A stretch of DNA of 15,261 bases from CAZRAL01 sp964598005. Lineage in GTDB: Bacteria; Pseudomonadota; Gammaproteobacteria; Burkholderiales; Usitatibacteraceae. Of this stretch, positions 1-6,957 are shown in pieces; positions within the stretch are counted from its first letter, which is position 1, and each line of letters starts with the position of its first letter. A program made the position numbers and the translations under genes. Below the pieces are notes generated by a model that saw only the letters and a program-made list of their open reading frames with translations, was not told the origin of the DNA and did not search any database. The stretch spans positions 1 to 15,261 of the forward strand of contig CAZRAL010000061.1 in assembly GCA_964598005.1 (NCBI GenBank), in the 5' to 3' direction.

Positions 1-56
1 GGCCGCCGTATCAGTTTTATCTGTTGATTTGAATTTTGCAGGGACGACTAAATTAG

Positions 57-200
57 ACTTCTTTCGAAACTGTCGCGAGCGAAGACAAACACATGGCGGC
101 GAAAAACCGGAGTTTACAAGGGAGTAAATGAGGATTTTGAGCCACCATGCAACGCTGTTATGTCAAGCGCAGCAAGTTTCGAAAGAAGTTTATTATTTTT
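57..200 (+). ncRNA. Candidate structured small RNA or dispersed structured element
   Basis: I cannot name this element with certainty. A perfect 15-bp inverted repeat (57-71 with 175-189, core TTCGAA in each arm) closes a nested fold. Inside it are 93-100 with 141-148 (7 of 8 pairs), 103-108 with 132-138 (AAAA/TTTT and CC/GG with one bulge) and the hairpin 113-117/124-128 (TTTAC/GTAAA, loop AAGGGA). A T-rich tract (189-208) follows the outer arm, which suggests a transcript on the plus strand that ends there, convergent with pilR. The layout recalls dispersed structured intergenic elements of Betaproteobacteria; the betaproteobacterial toxic small RNA family is one candidate. That link is from memory and unverified. 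No promoter was identified. The structure is seen directly; transcription is inferred. Confidence 0.5.
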
Positions 201-203
201 ATT

Positions 204-1580
204 TTATTCGATACCGAGACGATCCAGCCGATAGCGCAATGAGCGAAACGAAATTCCAAGTACTTTCGCTGCTGCAGTCTTGTTATACCTTGTCTGTTCC
301 ATCGCTTTCATGATTTGTTCGCGCTCGATCTGATCCAGATAGTCCTGAAGTGATACGGTACGAACGCCGGTAACAAAGGAGGTCCCGGCATCGCGGTCCT
401 TGGCAAGATAAAGATCTGCTTCGCCAATTATTTGGCCATCGCAAAGTGCCACGGCGCGTTCAATAATATTTTCCAGTTCGCGTACATTGCCCGGGTAGTC
501 ATGATGTTGCAACGCCCTTAAAGCGCCTGCGTCTATAGTGGGGACGGGTATGCCGTTCTGACGGGCCAAACGTTCGAGGGCATTTTTTACCATGGCCGGA
601 ATATCTTCAGGAATCTCGCGCAGGCTGGGCATTTTGAGTTCGATCACGTTCAGCCGGTAAAACAGATCCTGGCGAAATTCTCCAGCTGCAACACGCAAAG
701 CAAGATTGCGGTGCGTCGCGCTGATAATGCGAAAATCGATTAGATGTTCGGTGGTATCCCCCAGCTTGCGGACTTTCTTTTCCTGGATTACGCGCAGCAA
801 CTTTACCTGCATGGCAAGAGGCAGGTCACCTACCTCGTCGAGAAAAAGTGTACCACCCGCTGCGGCATGCAGATAGCCTTCTTTCTCGGTGTCCGCTCCG
901 GTGAAGGCGCCTTTGCGATAGCCGAAAAATTCGCTTTCCATTAAATTTTCGGGAATGGCACCGCAATTTACGGCAATAAAAGGAGCGTCACGCCGCACGG
1001 AGCCAGCATGAATAAGCCGGGCAGCAACTTCCTTGCCGGTACCGGATTCGCCCGTGATATAAACCGGGGCCTGGCTGCGTGCCAGGCGCGCAATCATTTC
1101 GCGTGCCCGTAAAATTGGCGCCGACTCCCCCAGTAGGTGTACCTCATCGTGGCCTGTTGCATTACCGGATTCCGCTGAATTGGGTTTACGAAGATTAGCG
1201 GCACCGGAAGGTTTGGGAAGACTCAGTGCCGAAGTGATGAGCGTACGTAATTGTTTGACTTGTATGGGTTTGGAGAGATAGTCAAATGCACCAGCTTTTA
1301 AAGCAGCGACTGCATTTTCGGTACTTCCATAGGCGGTAATGACAGCAACCGGCGTATGGGGATAATGTTCACCAATGTGCGAGAGAACGCGCAAACCATC
1401 GCCGTCTGGCAAGCGCATGTCGGTCAGGCAAAGATCGTAGTTGCGCGAAGCGAGTTTGGCGATGGCCTCGTCGCAGTTCTGAGCGGTATCCGTTTCCACC
1501 CCCATGCGCATCAACGTCAGAACCAGTAATTCTCGGATATCCGCTTCATCGTCGACAATCAGTACATGCCGTGTGTTCAT
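204..1580 (-). CDS. pilR: Sigma-54-dependent response regulator PilR (NtrC family)
   Basis: This is an activator of sigma-54 promoters, classically that of the type IV pilin gene, and is phosphorylated by PilS. The 458 residues show three domains. The receiver (about 5-118) has acidic residues D10/D11 and the phosphoacceptor D54 in LCLTDMRLPDGDG. The AAA+ domain (about 148-385) has Walker A GESGTGKE at 177-184, the sigma-54 contact loop GAFTGA at 224-229 and Walker B GGTLFLDEVGDL at 242-253. A Fis-type helix-turn-helix lies at about 433-458. The length is normal for the family. The start overlaps the pilS stop by four bases (ATGA), with AAGGAG just upstream, so the two are translationally coupled. 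No pilin gene lies in the window, so the target is inferred from family and partner. A generic NtrC-like regulator is the alternative. Confidence 0.93.
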   Translation of the reverse strand: MNTRHVLIVDDEADIRELLVLTLMRMGVETDTAQNCDEAIAKLASRNYDLCLTDMRLPDGDGLRVLSHIGEHYPHTPVAVITAYGSTENAVAALKAGAFDYLSKPIQVKQLRTLITSALSLPKPSGAANLRKPNSAESGNATGHDEVHLLGESAPILRAREMIARLARSQAPVYITGESGTGKEVAARLIHAGSVRRDAPFIAVNCGAIPENLMESEFFGYRKGAFTGADTEKEGYLHAAAGGTLFLDEVGDLPLAMQVKLLRVIQEKKVRKLGDTTEHLIDFRIISATHRNLALRVAAGEFRQDLFYRLNVIELKMPSLREIPEDIPAMVKNALERLARQNGIPVPTIDAGALRALQHHDYPGNVRELENIIERAVALCDGQIIGEADLYLAKDRDAGTSFVTGVRTVSLQDYLDQIEREQIMKAMEQTRYNKTAAAKVLGISFRSLRYRLDRLGIE

Positions 1581-3202
1581 GTTTCTCCTTTCAGAATAAG
1601 GCGAAAATGCGCACCCTGCCTGGCCGCAGATTCGTTCTTACCCAGGTACTCGAGGCGGGCATTATTGGCTTCGGCCAATTCACGAGCGATGTAAAGGCCC
1701 AAACCGGTGCCCTTGGAATCCGTGGTGAAAAATGGTTCGAACAAATGCGCCAAGGTCTCGGATGCAATTCCAGGCCCGTCATCGTGCACATCCAGGAACA
1801 GCGTATGTTCTTGCATGGCCGGTTTTAGTAAAAGCACAACGCTGCCCGGGCGGCCCGAGCCATGGCGGCAGGCGTTGCGCACCAGATTCCACAATATCTG
1901 ATCGAGATGGCCGCGGTCGAACGTGATGCGTGAGGTCGTGGCAATTTGCAGATCAATCTGTTCTGGAGGGATTTTTTCATTTCCACAGAATTCGTGGACA
2001 AACTGTTGCAGATAAATCACAGGATCGATGGACTCTGGATGGGCACGGTCGCGCCGGTTGAGATGAAGTACTTCGCTGACCATGCAATCAAGACGGTGGG
2101 CGTTGTCTTGAATAATGGCGAGCAAGCGGGCATCGGTTTCATTGCGAGCGGGATCTTCTTGCAATAATTCTGCGGCATGGTTGATACTGGAAAGAGGATT
2201 GCGAATTTCGTGAGCGATACTGGCAGTAAGGCGGCCCAATGCCACCAGTTTCATTTGTTGAGCTTCCTCGTGAATACGGCTTGCATCTTCGATAAAGATA
2301 ACGATAGGCGCAGGTTCTTTGTCGCCAATGGCCAGAAAGCGAATATGGTAGTCCTTCTGGGTGCGAAAACTTCTCATGACAGGAAAAACATGCGATCGAT
2401 CTTCGCGCCAGATGTCCAGATATGCAGCAAGTTGCGGCAAACAATCTGAAAGCATGTGCGTCCGCGCGGACAGAAAACCCCCCAATAATATTTCGCTCTG
2501 TGCGTTATGTTGCCGAATGACACCGCGCTCATCAACGATGATGAAGCCGTCAGGCATGTCCCGGATCACCAATTCATTGATTTGCGCCATATTGGCCAGA
2601 TCGATGCTGCGCTCTTCGGCAATTTTTTCGGCGCCACGTGCATACTTGGCCATGGTATAGCCCAAACCGGCGATGGCAAAATAACTTCCCGATAGCAGGC
2701 CCGCCTGTAAAAAATCATTGGCAGGGGCGTTGCCATAAAGCAGTTGCCAGGTCTGTTCGAACAATATTGCCAAAGCGGCTAGTGCAGCATGAAAAAAAGC
2801 CATTAATCCCCGGCTTACCAGGCCGGCTGCCGCTAGCGTTACAAGCAATAGCAGGCTGATGCCGCTGCGCACGCCGCCGGAAGTATGCATGAGTAACGTG
2901 ATGGCCGTTACGTCTATGAAAATTTGAATGGTTGTTTGAATCGCGGGCGAAGCAAGGCGTAGGCGCACCCCCCACAATAGCGCAGCGCTAAGCAATAAAT
3001 AGGCGGCAAGCGTGAATGACGATAACCAGGGTATATTCCCGCCAAAAAGCTGATAACGCTGAAAACCCCAGTATGAGGCGGCCAGTATCAGGGCAATCGT
3101 AAGGCGGTAAAGGCAAAAGGTGTGCAGCGTGCGCCACAATTCCTGATGCATTCCCGTCGGCTGGCGGGCTGGGGATGGATTCAGGGGAGGGGCAACTATC
3201 AT
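1577..3202 (-). CDS. pilS: Membrane sensor histidine kinase PilS
   Basis: This is the sensor kinase partner of PilR. In Pseudomonas PilS reads pilin level in the inner membrane and controls pilin transcription. The 541 residues begin with about six hydrophobic segments (roughly 31-185). A PAS-like section follows (about 208-308, with DMPDGFIIVDERGVI). The HisKA box comes next, with the phosphoacceptor H331 in AHEIRNPLSS, and then a HATPase domain with N box NLVRNACRHG, G1 DDGPGIA and G2 GTGLGLYIA near the C-terminus. All catalytic boxes are intact. The first ATG is used here; a second Met at residue 18 precedes the first membrane segment and is a possible alternative start. The gene sits 21 bases after the small PP0621-type gene and overlaps pilR, so the three probably form one operon. 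Confidence 0.92.
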   Translation of the reverse strand: MIVAPPLNPSPARQPTGMHQELWRTLHTFCLYRLTIALILAASYWGFQRYQLFGGNIPWLSSFTLAAYLLLSAALLWGVRLRLASPAIQTTIQIFIDVTAITLLMHTSGGVRSGISLLLLVTLAAAGLVSRGLMAFFHAALAALAILFEQTWQLLYGNAPANDFLQAGLLSGSYFAIAGLGYTMAKYARGAEKIAEERSIDLANMAQINELVIRDMPDGFIIVDERGVIRQHNAQSEILLGGFLSARTHMLSDCLPQLAAYLDIWREDRSHVFPVMRSFRTQKDYHIRFLAIGDKEPAPIVIFIEDASRIHEEAQQMKLVALGRLTASIAHEIRNPLSSINHAAELLQEDPARNETDARLLAIIQDNAHRLDCMVSEVLHLNRRDRAHPESIDPVIYLQQFVHEFCGNEKIPPEQIDLQIATTSRITFDRGHLDQILWNLVRNACRHGSGRPGSVVLLLKPAMQEHTLFLDVHDDGPGIASETLAHLFEPFFTTDSKGTGLGLYIARELAEANNARLEYLGKNESAARQGAHFRLILKGET

Positions 3203-3223
3203 TGAAAAGGTAAGGGGCTTGCT

Positions 3224-3463
3224 TTATGGCCTTTGTATGCAATGAGCCACATCGCGACAGGTAATGTTGCCATTTTGCTTGATGCTTTCAGATTCCGGCA
3301 TGTGAATGCCACAGCGGGAGCACTGCACCATTTTTTCGGCTTGGCATGAATTGGCAGTGCCAGGCGGCATTTCGTTGTGCTTACGCAAGGCATGTTTGAC
3401 CATGCCCTTGAATAAAACATAGATGAATACAAGTAATGCACCCAATGCAAGTAATTTGGCCAT
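3224..3463 (-). CDS. PP0621-family small membrane protein with Cys motif
   Basis: This is a 79-residue protein of unknown biochemical role. It has one N-terminal hydrophobic segment (about 3-19, LLALGALLVFIYVLFKG) and then a hydrophilic tail. The tail carries QCSRCGIHMPES, a CxxC pair, and two further Cys residues (TCRDVAHC), which suggests a small zinc-ribbon-like metal site facing the cytoplasm or membrane surface. This architecture matches the PP0621 family, which often lies directly before pilS-pilR in beta- and gammaproteobacteria. The same order is seen here with a 21-base gap to pilS, so co-expression and a part in PilSR signalling are plausible but not shown. No good Shine-Dalgarno sequence precedes the ATG. 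An overlapping frame at 3199-3450 has no family features and was rejected. Confidence 0.8.
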   Translation of the reverse strand: MAKLLALGALLVFIYVLFKGMVKHALRKHNEMPPGTANSCQAEKMVQCSRCGIHMPESESIKQNGNITCRDVAHCIQRP

Positions 3464-3585
3464 GAATAAGCATACCCTGGATGATCCAGCGTTAATTATC
3501 TATGCTAGCGCAGAATAATTTCTTGATGCCATTAGGAAGATTAATTTTTGCCGAGTTATAGCTGGTTAAATTGTCCTGCAAGAGG

Positions 3586-4359
3586 CTATTTTTCGACAAA
3601 AGCGCGCTCGACGACGAAATGACCCGGTGAATCCATATGCCCCTCGGTATATTGCCGATCCAGCAATAATTGCCGGGTATCTTTTAGCATTTCAGGGCTT
3701 CCGCAGATCATGATTCGATCTTGTTCGCGGTCGAGTAGGGGAAAACCAAGATCGCTGAATAATTTGCCGGATTCGATTAGCTCGGTGATACGGCCTTGAT
3801 TGCGAAACGGTTCGCGAGTGACTGTGGGATAGTAAACGAGCTTGCAATTTATCACGTCGCCAAAAAATTCATTCTGCGGCAGGGTGTGGGTAATAAATTC
3901 GTCATAAGCCAATTCGGCGACATAACGGCAGCCATGTACCAGTATTACTTTGTCGAAACGCTCAAAGGTTTCGGGGTCTTTGATCACGCTCATAAAAGGG
4001 GCCAAGCCTGTTCCGGTAGAAAGCAGATAGAGTCTTTTGCCGGGTAGCAGGTTTTGCAGGATGAGGGTGCCTACCGCCTTGCTGCTGATAAGAATTTCAT
4101 CGCCGGTTTGCAAATGCTGCAAACGCGAAGTAAGCGGCCCATGCGGGATTTTGATGCTGAAAAATTCCAATTGCTCTTCATAATTGGCGCTTACCATACT
4201 GTAGGCGCGAACCAGCGGTTTGCCCGCGATCTCCAAGCCGATCATGGTGAATTGTCCATTCAAAAACCGGAAGGACATATTGCGTGTAGTGGTAAAGCTG
4301 AATAACGTATCGGTCCAGTGATGGACACTAAGCACATGTTCGCGATAATAGGAAGCCAT
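3586..4359 (-). CDS. fpr: Ferredoxin/flavodoxin-NADP(+) reductase
   Basis: This cytoplasmic flavoenzyme exchanges electrons between NADPH and ferredoxin or flavodoxin. It supports Fe-S enzymes, radical enzymes and oxidative-stress defence. The 257 residues match the usual bacterial Fpr length. The FAD-binding motif RAYS is at 51-54, the NADP-binding glycine motif GTGLAPF is at 116-122, the nicotinamide-side CGSPEM motif lies near residue 220, and the C-terminus GHFVVERAFVEK is typical of the bacterial subclass-I type ending in an extended tail. The gene lies between the tRNA-Pro terminator and the PP0621-pilSR group, all on the minus strand. The upstream sequence is AT-rich with no strong Shine-Dalgarno sequence. 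No regulator site was recognised. Assignment to Fpr is secure; the physiological partner is inferred. Confidence 0.93.
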   Translation of the reverse strand: MASYYREHVLSVHHWTDTLFSFTTTRNMSFRFLNGQFTMIGLEIAGKPLVRAYSMVSANYEEQLEFFSIKIPHGPLTSRLQHLQTGDEILISSKAVGTLILQNLLPGKRLYLLSTGTGLAPFMSVIKDPETFERFDKVILVHGCRYVAELAYDEFITHTLPQNEFFGDVINCKLVYYPTVTREPFRNQGRITELIESGKLFSDLGFPLLDREQDRIMICGSPEMLKDTRQLLLDRQYTEGHMDSPGHFVVERAFVEK

Positions 4360-4395
4360 AAATCAGGTTAGAAAATACATGCTGAAATTGCAACG

Positions 4396-4422
4396 AAAAA
4401 GCCTGTGTATGCACACAGGCTT
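4396..4422 (-). terminator. Intrinsic terminator downstream of tRNA-Pro
   Basis: On the minus strand a perfect 10-bp stem (399-408 with 413-422 in the 4000s, core GCCTGTGT/ACACAGGC) with a four-base loop is followed by five U residues (4400-4396). It lies just past the CCA end of the tRNA and before fpr, so it should end the ispB/tRNA transcript and separate it from fpr. Confidence 0.85.
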
Positions 4423-4431
4423 CGTATACTG

Positions 4432-4508
4432 TGGTCGGGGTGAGAGGATTCGAACCTCCGGCCTCTACGTCCCGAACGTAGCGCTCTACCAGGCTAAGCT
4501 ACACCCCG
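4432..4508 (-). tRNA. tRNA-Pro (anticodon CGG)
   Basis: This is a 77-base tRNA with a genome-encoded CCA. Read on the minus strand, acceptor stem CGGGGTG pairs with CACCCCG. The D arm contains AGCCTGGTAGAGC. The anticodon stem CTACG/CGTAG holds loop TTCGGGA, which gives anticodon CGG (codon CCG) followed by G37, as in proline tRNAs. The T arm holds TTCGAAT. The gene lies 27 bases after the ispB stop codon and is followed by an intrinsic terminator. No separate strong promoter is visible in that short gap, so it may be processed out of an ispB transcript or use a promoter inside ispB. Confidence 0.97.
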
Positions 4509-4534
4509 TTTTAGCCAGTAGTTAAAGGCTAAAA
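4509..4534 (-). repeat. 8-bp inverted repeat between ispB and tRNA-Pro
   Basis: TTTTAGCC (4509-4516) and GGCTAAAA (4527-4534) form a perfect inverted repeat with a 10-base loop, filling the gap between the ispB stop and the tRNA 5' end. On the minus strand it is not followed by a clear U-run; the tRNA begins one base-group later. It may be a weak terminator, an RNA processing signal or chance. Confidence 0.45.
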
Positions 4535-4535
4535 A

Positions 4536-5525
4536 CTAAACTTTTCTCTCGACTGCGAAAACGCATAATTGTAGCAGGGCCTCTCGGTAAATGGAATCCG
4601 GCAAATGCAAAATGGATTGTTCGGCAATTTTCGCTTCATGTTGTGCCTGTTGACGGGAATAGGAAAGTGCGCCGGTCTCATGAATGGCGCCGATAACCGT
4701 TTCCATTTTATCGTGGCCGCCTTGTTCGATAATATGCCGGATAGCATTGCGTTGAGTCGTCGAACCCTTGCGCATCGCATAAATCAAGGGCAGGGTGGGC
4801 TTGCCTTCAGCCAGATCGTCACCAATATTTTTTCCCATTTCTGCGGGCTCGCCCGAATAATCCAGAACATCGTCGATCAACTGAAACGCCGTGCCCAGGT
4901 GCATCCCGTATTCCGCCAATAATTGTTCGTCATTGGCAGGAGCCCCCCCCAAAATGGCACCGACACGACTGGCCGCTTCGAACAATTTTGCTGTTTTATA
5001 ACGGACCACCTGCAAGTAGGTGTCTTCATCGACGTCAGGGTCATGAACATTCAATAACTGTAGAACTTCTCCTTCGGAAATGACATTCGTTGCTTCGGCC
5101 AAAACTTGCATTACACGGACGGAGCCCGCTTCCACCATCATTTGGAATGCCCGCGAATAAAGAAAATCGCCGACCAATACCGATGCGGCGTTGCCAAATT
5201 CCGAGTTGGCAGTTTTGCGCCCTCTCCGCATGGCTGATTCGTCTACCACATCATCATGAAGCAGGGTGGCTGTATGGATAAATTCGATCACCGCCGCAAG
5301 GGACTGAATTTTGTATCTATCTGCGCCAAACAGGTGCCCTGCCAGCAAAACCAGCGCCGGGCGCAGCCGTTTTCCACCTGCTTCGATAATGTAGTAGGAA
5401 ATCTGATTGATCAGCGCCACTTCGGACTTTAGGCGTTGGCGAATAATGCTGTCTACGGCATTCAGGTCGTTCGCAATCGCATCGCGGATCGTTCCCAAGC
5501 CGATGGGATTATGCAAGGAATTCAT
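4536..5525 (-). CDS. ispB: Octaprenyl diphosphate synthase (trans-polyprenyl synthase)
   Basis: This enzyme elongates farnesyl diphosphate with isopentenyl diphosphate units to make the long side chain of ubiquinone and other respiratory quinones. The 329 residues carry all family signatures: GGKRLRP at about 50-56, the first Asp-rich motif HDDVVD with D91, D92 and D95, the RRGR segment at about 100-103, and the second Asp-rich motif LIDDVLD with D218, D219 and D222. The length fits IspB. The chain length (C40) is assigned by family and by the conserved position beside rplU-rpmA, not by direct evidence. ispB is divergent from rplU across about 144 bases and is followed by tRNA-Pro. No obvious Shine-Dalgarno sequence precedes the ATG, but the N-terminus fits the family. 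Confidence 0.94.
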   Translation of the reverse strand: MNSLHNPIGLGTIRDAIANDLNAVDSIIRQRLKSEVALINQISYYIIEAGGKRLRPALVLLAGHLFGADRYKIQSLAAVIEFIHTATLLHDDVVDESAMRRGRKTANSEFGNAASVLVGDFLYSRAFQMMVEAGSVRVMQVLAEATNVISEGEVLQLLNVHDPDVDEDTYLQVVRYKTAKLFEAASRVGAILGGAPANDEQLLAEYGMHLGTAFQLIDDVLDYSGEPAEMGKNIGDDLAEGKPTLPLIYAMRKGSTTQRNAIRHIIEQGGHDKMETVIGAIHETGALSYSRQQAQHEAKIAEQSILHLPDSIYREALLQLCVFAVERKV

Positions 5526-5587
5526 TTTGTTGAAATAGGCCGTGCAAAAAACGCGTTTGTGGACAATAGTTTGCCGACAACGCTACT

Positions 5588-5616
5588 TTGACTAATTATT
5601 ATAAAGTCTTTATCAT
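5588..5616 (+). promoter_or_regulatory. Sigma-70 promoter for rplU-rpmA
   Basis: The -35 box TTGACT (5588-5593) and -10 box TATCAT (5611-5616) are separated by exactly 17 bases. Transcription should start near 5623, giving a leader of about 47 bases before the rplU ATG. AGGAG at 5659-5663 serves as ribosome binding site. An inverted repeat TGACTAA (5589-5595)/TTAGTCA (5623-5629) brackets the promoter. Confidence 0.75.
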
Positions 5617-5669
5617 AGCGAGTTAGTCATTTCTTTAATAGCATTAAATCACATTGGCAGGAGTTAACC

Positions 5670-5981
5670 ATGTATGCGGTCATAAAAACTGGGGGCAAGC
5701 AATATCGTGTTGCCGCCGGCGAAAAATTGAAAATAGAACAGATACCGGCAGAAGTGGGCGCGCAAGTTGTGATCGACCAGGTCTTGATGGTGGGAAACGG
5801 AGAGTCCGTGACCATTGGCAAGCCGCTTGTGTCAGGCGCCCGTGTTCAGGCCATCGTCATTTCTCACGGCCGTGCGGATAAAGTTCGTATTTTCAAGATG
5901 CGCCGGCGTAAACATTATCAAAAACGTCAAGGCCATCGCCAAAATTACACCGAGATTCAAATCGGTGAAATCGTGGCCTAG
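5670..5981 (+). CDS. rplU: 50S ribosomal protein L21
   Basis: L21 is a large-subunit protein that binds 23S rRNA. The 103 residues match the bacterial family length and signatures: MYAVIKTGGKQYRV at the N-terminus and the basic segment KMRRRKHYQKRQGHRQ near 76-91. The start has a good Shine-Dalgarno sequence (AGGAG, six bases upstream). It is the first gene of the rplU-rpmA unit, directly behind a near-consensus promoter. The region is GC-balanced and typical of the neighbourhood, with no oddity. Confidence 0.98.
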   Translation: MYAVIKTGGKQYRVAAGEKLKIEQIPAEVGAQVVIDQVLMVGNGESVTIGKPLVSGARVQAIVISHGRADKVRIFKMRRRKHYQKRQGHRQNYTEIQIGEIVA

Positions 5982-5997
5982 GTGAAGGAGATTATTC

Positions 5998-6255
5998 ATG
6001 GCACATAAAAAAGCAGGCGGCTCTTCGCGCAATGGTCGCGAATCAGAATCCAAGCGACTGGGCGTAAAAGCATATGGCGGCGAATTGATCCCTGCAGGTT
6101 CAATCATCGTGCGCCAGCGTGGCACTCAATTTCATGCCGGTGAAAATGTAGGAATGGGCAAGGATCATACTTTGTTTGCGCTCAAAACAGGCAAAGTGGT
6201 TTTTGCCGTTAAAGGCGAAAAACAACGCTCAATGGTTAGCATTCAGCCCGCATAA
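5998..6255 (+). CDS. rpmA: 50S ribosomal protein L27
   Basis: L27 is a large-subunit protein whose N-terminal arm reaches the peptidyl transferase centre. The 85 residues start MAHKKAGGSSRNGRES, which is the non-cleaved proteobacterial form without the N-terminal extension seen in Firmicutes. GVKAYGGELIPAGSIIVRQR follows. GGTGAAGGAG-like sequence upstream (AAGGAG about 8 bases from ATG) gives a strong ribosome binding site. It lies 16 bases after rplU and is followed by a strong intrinsic terminator. Confidence 0.98.
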   Translation: MAHKKAGGSSRNGRESESKRLGVKAYGGELIPAGSIIVRQRGTQFHAGENVGMGKDHTLFALKTGKVVFAVKGEKQRSMVSIQPA

Positions 6256-6271
6256 ACGATATGGCCTCCCG

Positions 6272-6312
6272 AAAAGGCCCCGGACAGTAATTGTTCGGGG
6301 CCTTTTCTTTTC
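6272..6312 (+). terminator. Intrinsic terminator of rplU-rpmA
   Basis: A 14-bp stem (6272-6285 with 6293-6306, one G-U pair) has core GGCCCCGGAC/GTTCGGGGCC, a seven-base loop and a T-rich tail TTTTCTTTT. It starts 16 bases after the rpmA stop and should end most transcription before the exporter gene. Confidence 0.92.
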
Positions 6313-6337
6313 AAGCGCTATCTCGTATTTATAAATC

Positions 6338-6955
6338 ATGTTTGATCCCGTGCTTTTTCTGCTTGCTTCGATCTTACTTACCCTTGCACCGGGGCCGGAT
6401 ATTATTCAGGTACTGACACGCAGTATCACCCAAGGGCGCAGAGCAGGCATTGCCGCAACATTGGGATTTGCTTCGGGTGTATTTTTCCACACAATTCTGG
6501 CTGTATTGGGAATTGCCGTGCTTATCCGCTCTTCGCCCTTGGCATTTGGCATTGTGAAATATGCAGGTGCAGCGTATCTGGCCTATATCGGCCTTCGTTC
6601 ATTGACCAATCGAGGGGGCTTTGCACTGCAAAAGGACAAAGAAATAACAACTTTGTCCCTCATCTACAAACAAAGTGTCATTGGGAATGTGCTTAATCCC
6701 AAGGTAACGTTGTTTTTTCTGTCTTTTCTTCCGCAATTTGTGGATTCCCATGCCGCACATGTAGAAGTACAAATGCTTGTATTGGGAGCAATATTCATGC
6801 TTCAAACCATATTGGTTTTTGGATTAATCGCCTTACTTTCCGGCTGGATCGGTGATCGTTTGAAAACACAGCCTCGAATCCTCAACAGATTGAATTTTTT
6901 TGCGGGATGCGTATTTATTGGATTGGGCCTCCATATCGTATGGTCTAAGAGTTAA
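6338..6955 (+). CDS. LysE/RhtB-family amino-acid exporter
   Basis: This is an inner-membrane exporter of the LysE superfamily (RhtB branch), which expels amino acids or related metabolites. The exact substrate cannot be told. The 205 residues match the family length and show about six hydrophobic helices (roughly 4-24, 38-62, 66-87, 112-135, 145-168 and 184-202). The family signature is near the N-terminus (LAPGPDIIQVLTRSITQGRRAGI, residues about 17-39), and GNVLNPKVTLFFLSFLPQF is near 115-133. It sits between the rpmA terminator and obgE, where many betaproteobacteria have rpmA directly followed by obgE, so it looks like an insertion in a conserved cluster. Its stop is two bases before the obgE start, implying co-transcription. 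No clear Shine-Dalgarno sequence or promoter was identified. Confidence 0.88.
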   Translation: MFDPVLFLLASILLTLAPGPDIIQVLTRSITQGRRAGIAATLGFASGVFFHTILAVLGIAVLIRSSPLAFGIVKYAGAAYLAYIGLRSLTNRGGFALQKDKEITTLSLIYKQSVIGNVLNPKVTLFFLSFLPQFVDSHAAHVEVQMLVLGAIFMLQTILVFGLIALLSGWIGDRLKTQPRILNRLNFFAGCVFIGLGLHIVWSKS

Positions 6956-6957
6956 TT

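Noticed and set aside
128..313. Plus-strand 61-codon frame with AAGGGAG four bases before its ATG, a possible leader peptide
   Set aside because: The Shine-Dalgarno-like bases are the loop of a hairpin inside the structured element, and the frame runs antisense into pilR with no recognisable protein features.
3477..3489. CTGGAT-G-ATCCAG palindrome upstream of the PP0621-type gene
   Set aside because: It is short, with no matching known operator and no promoter boxes placed around it, so I do not call it regulatory.
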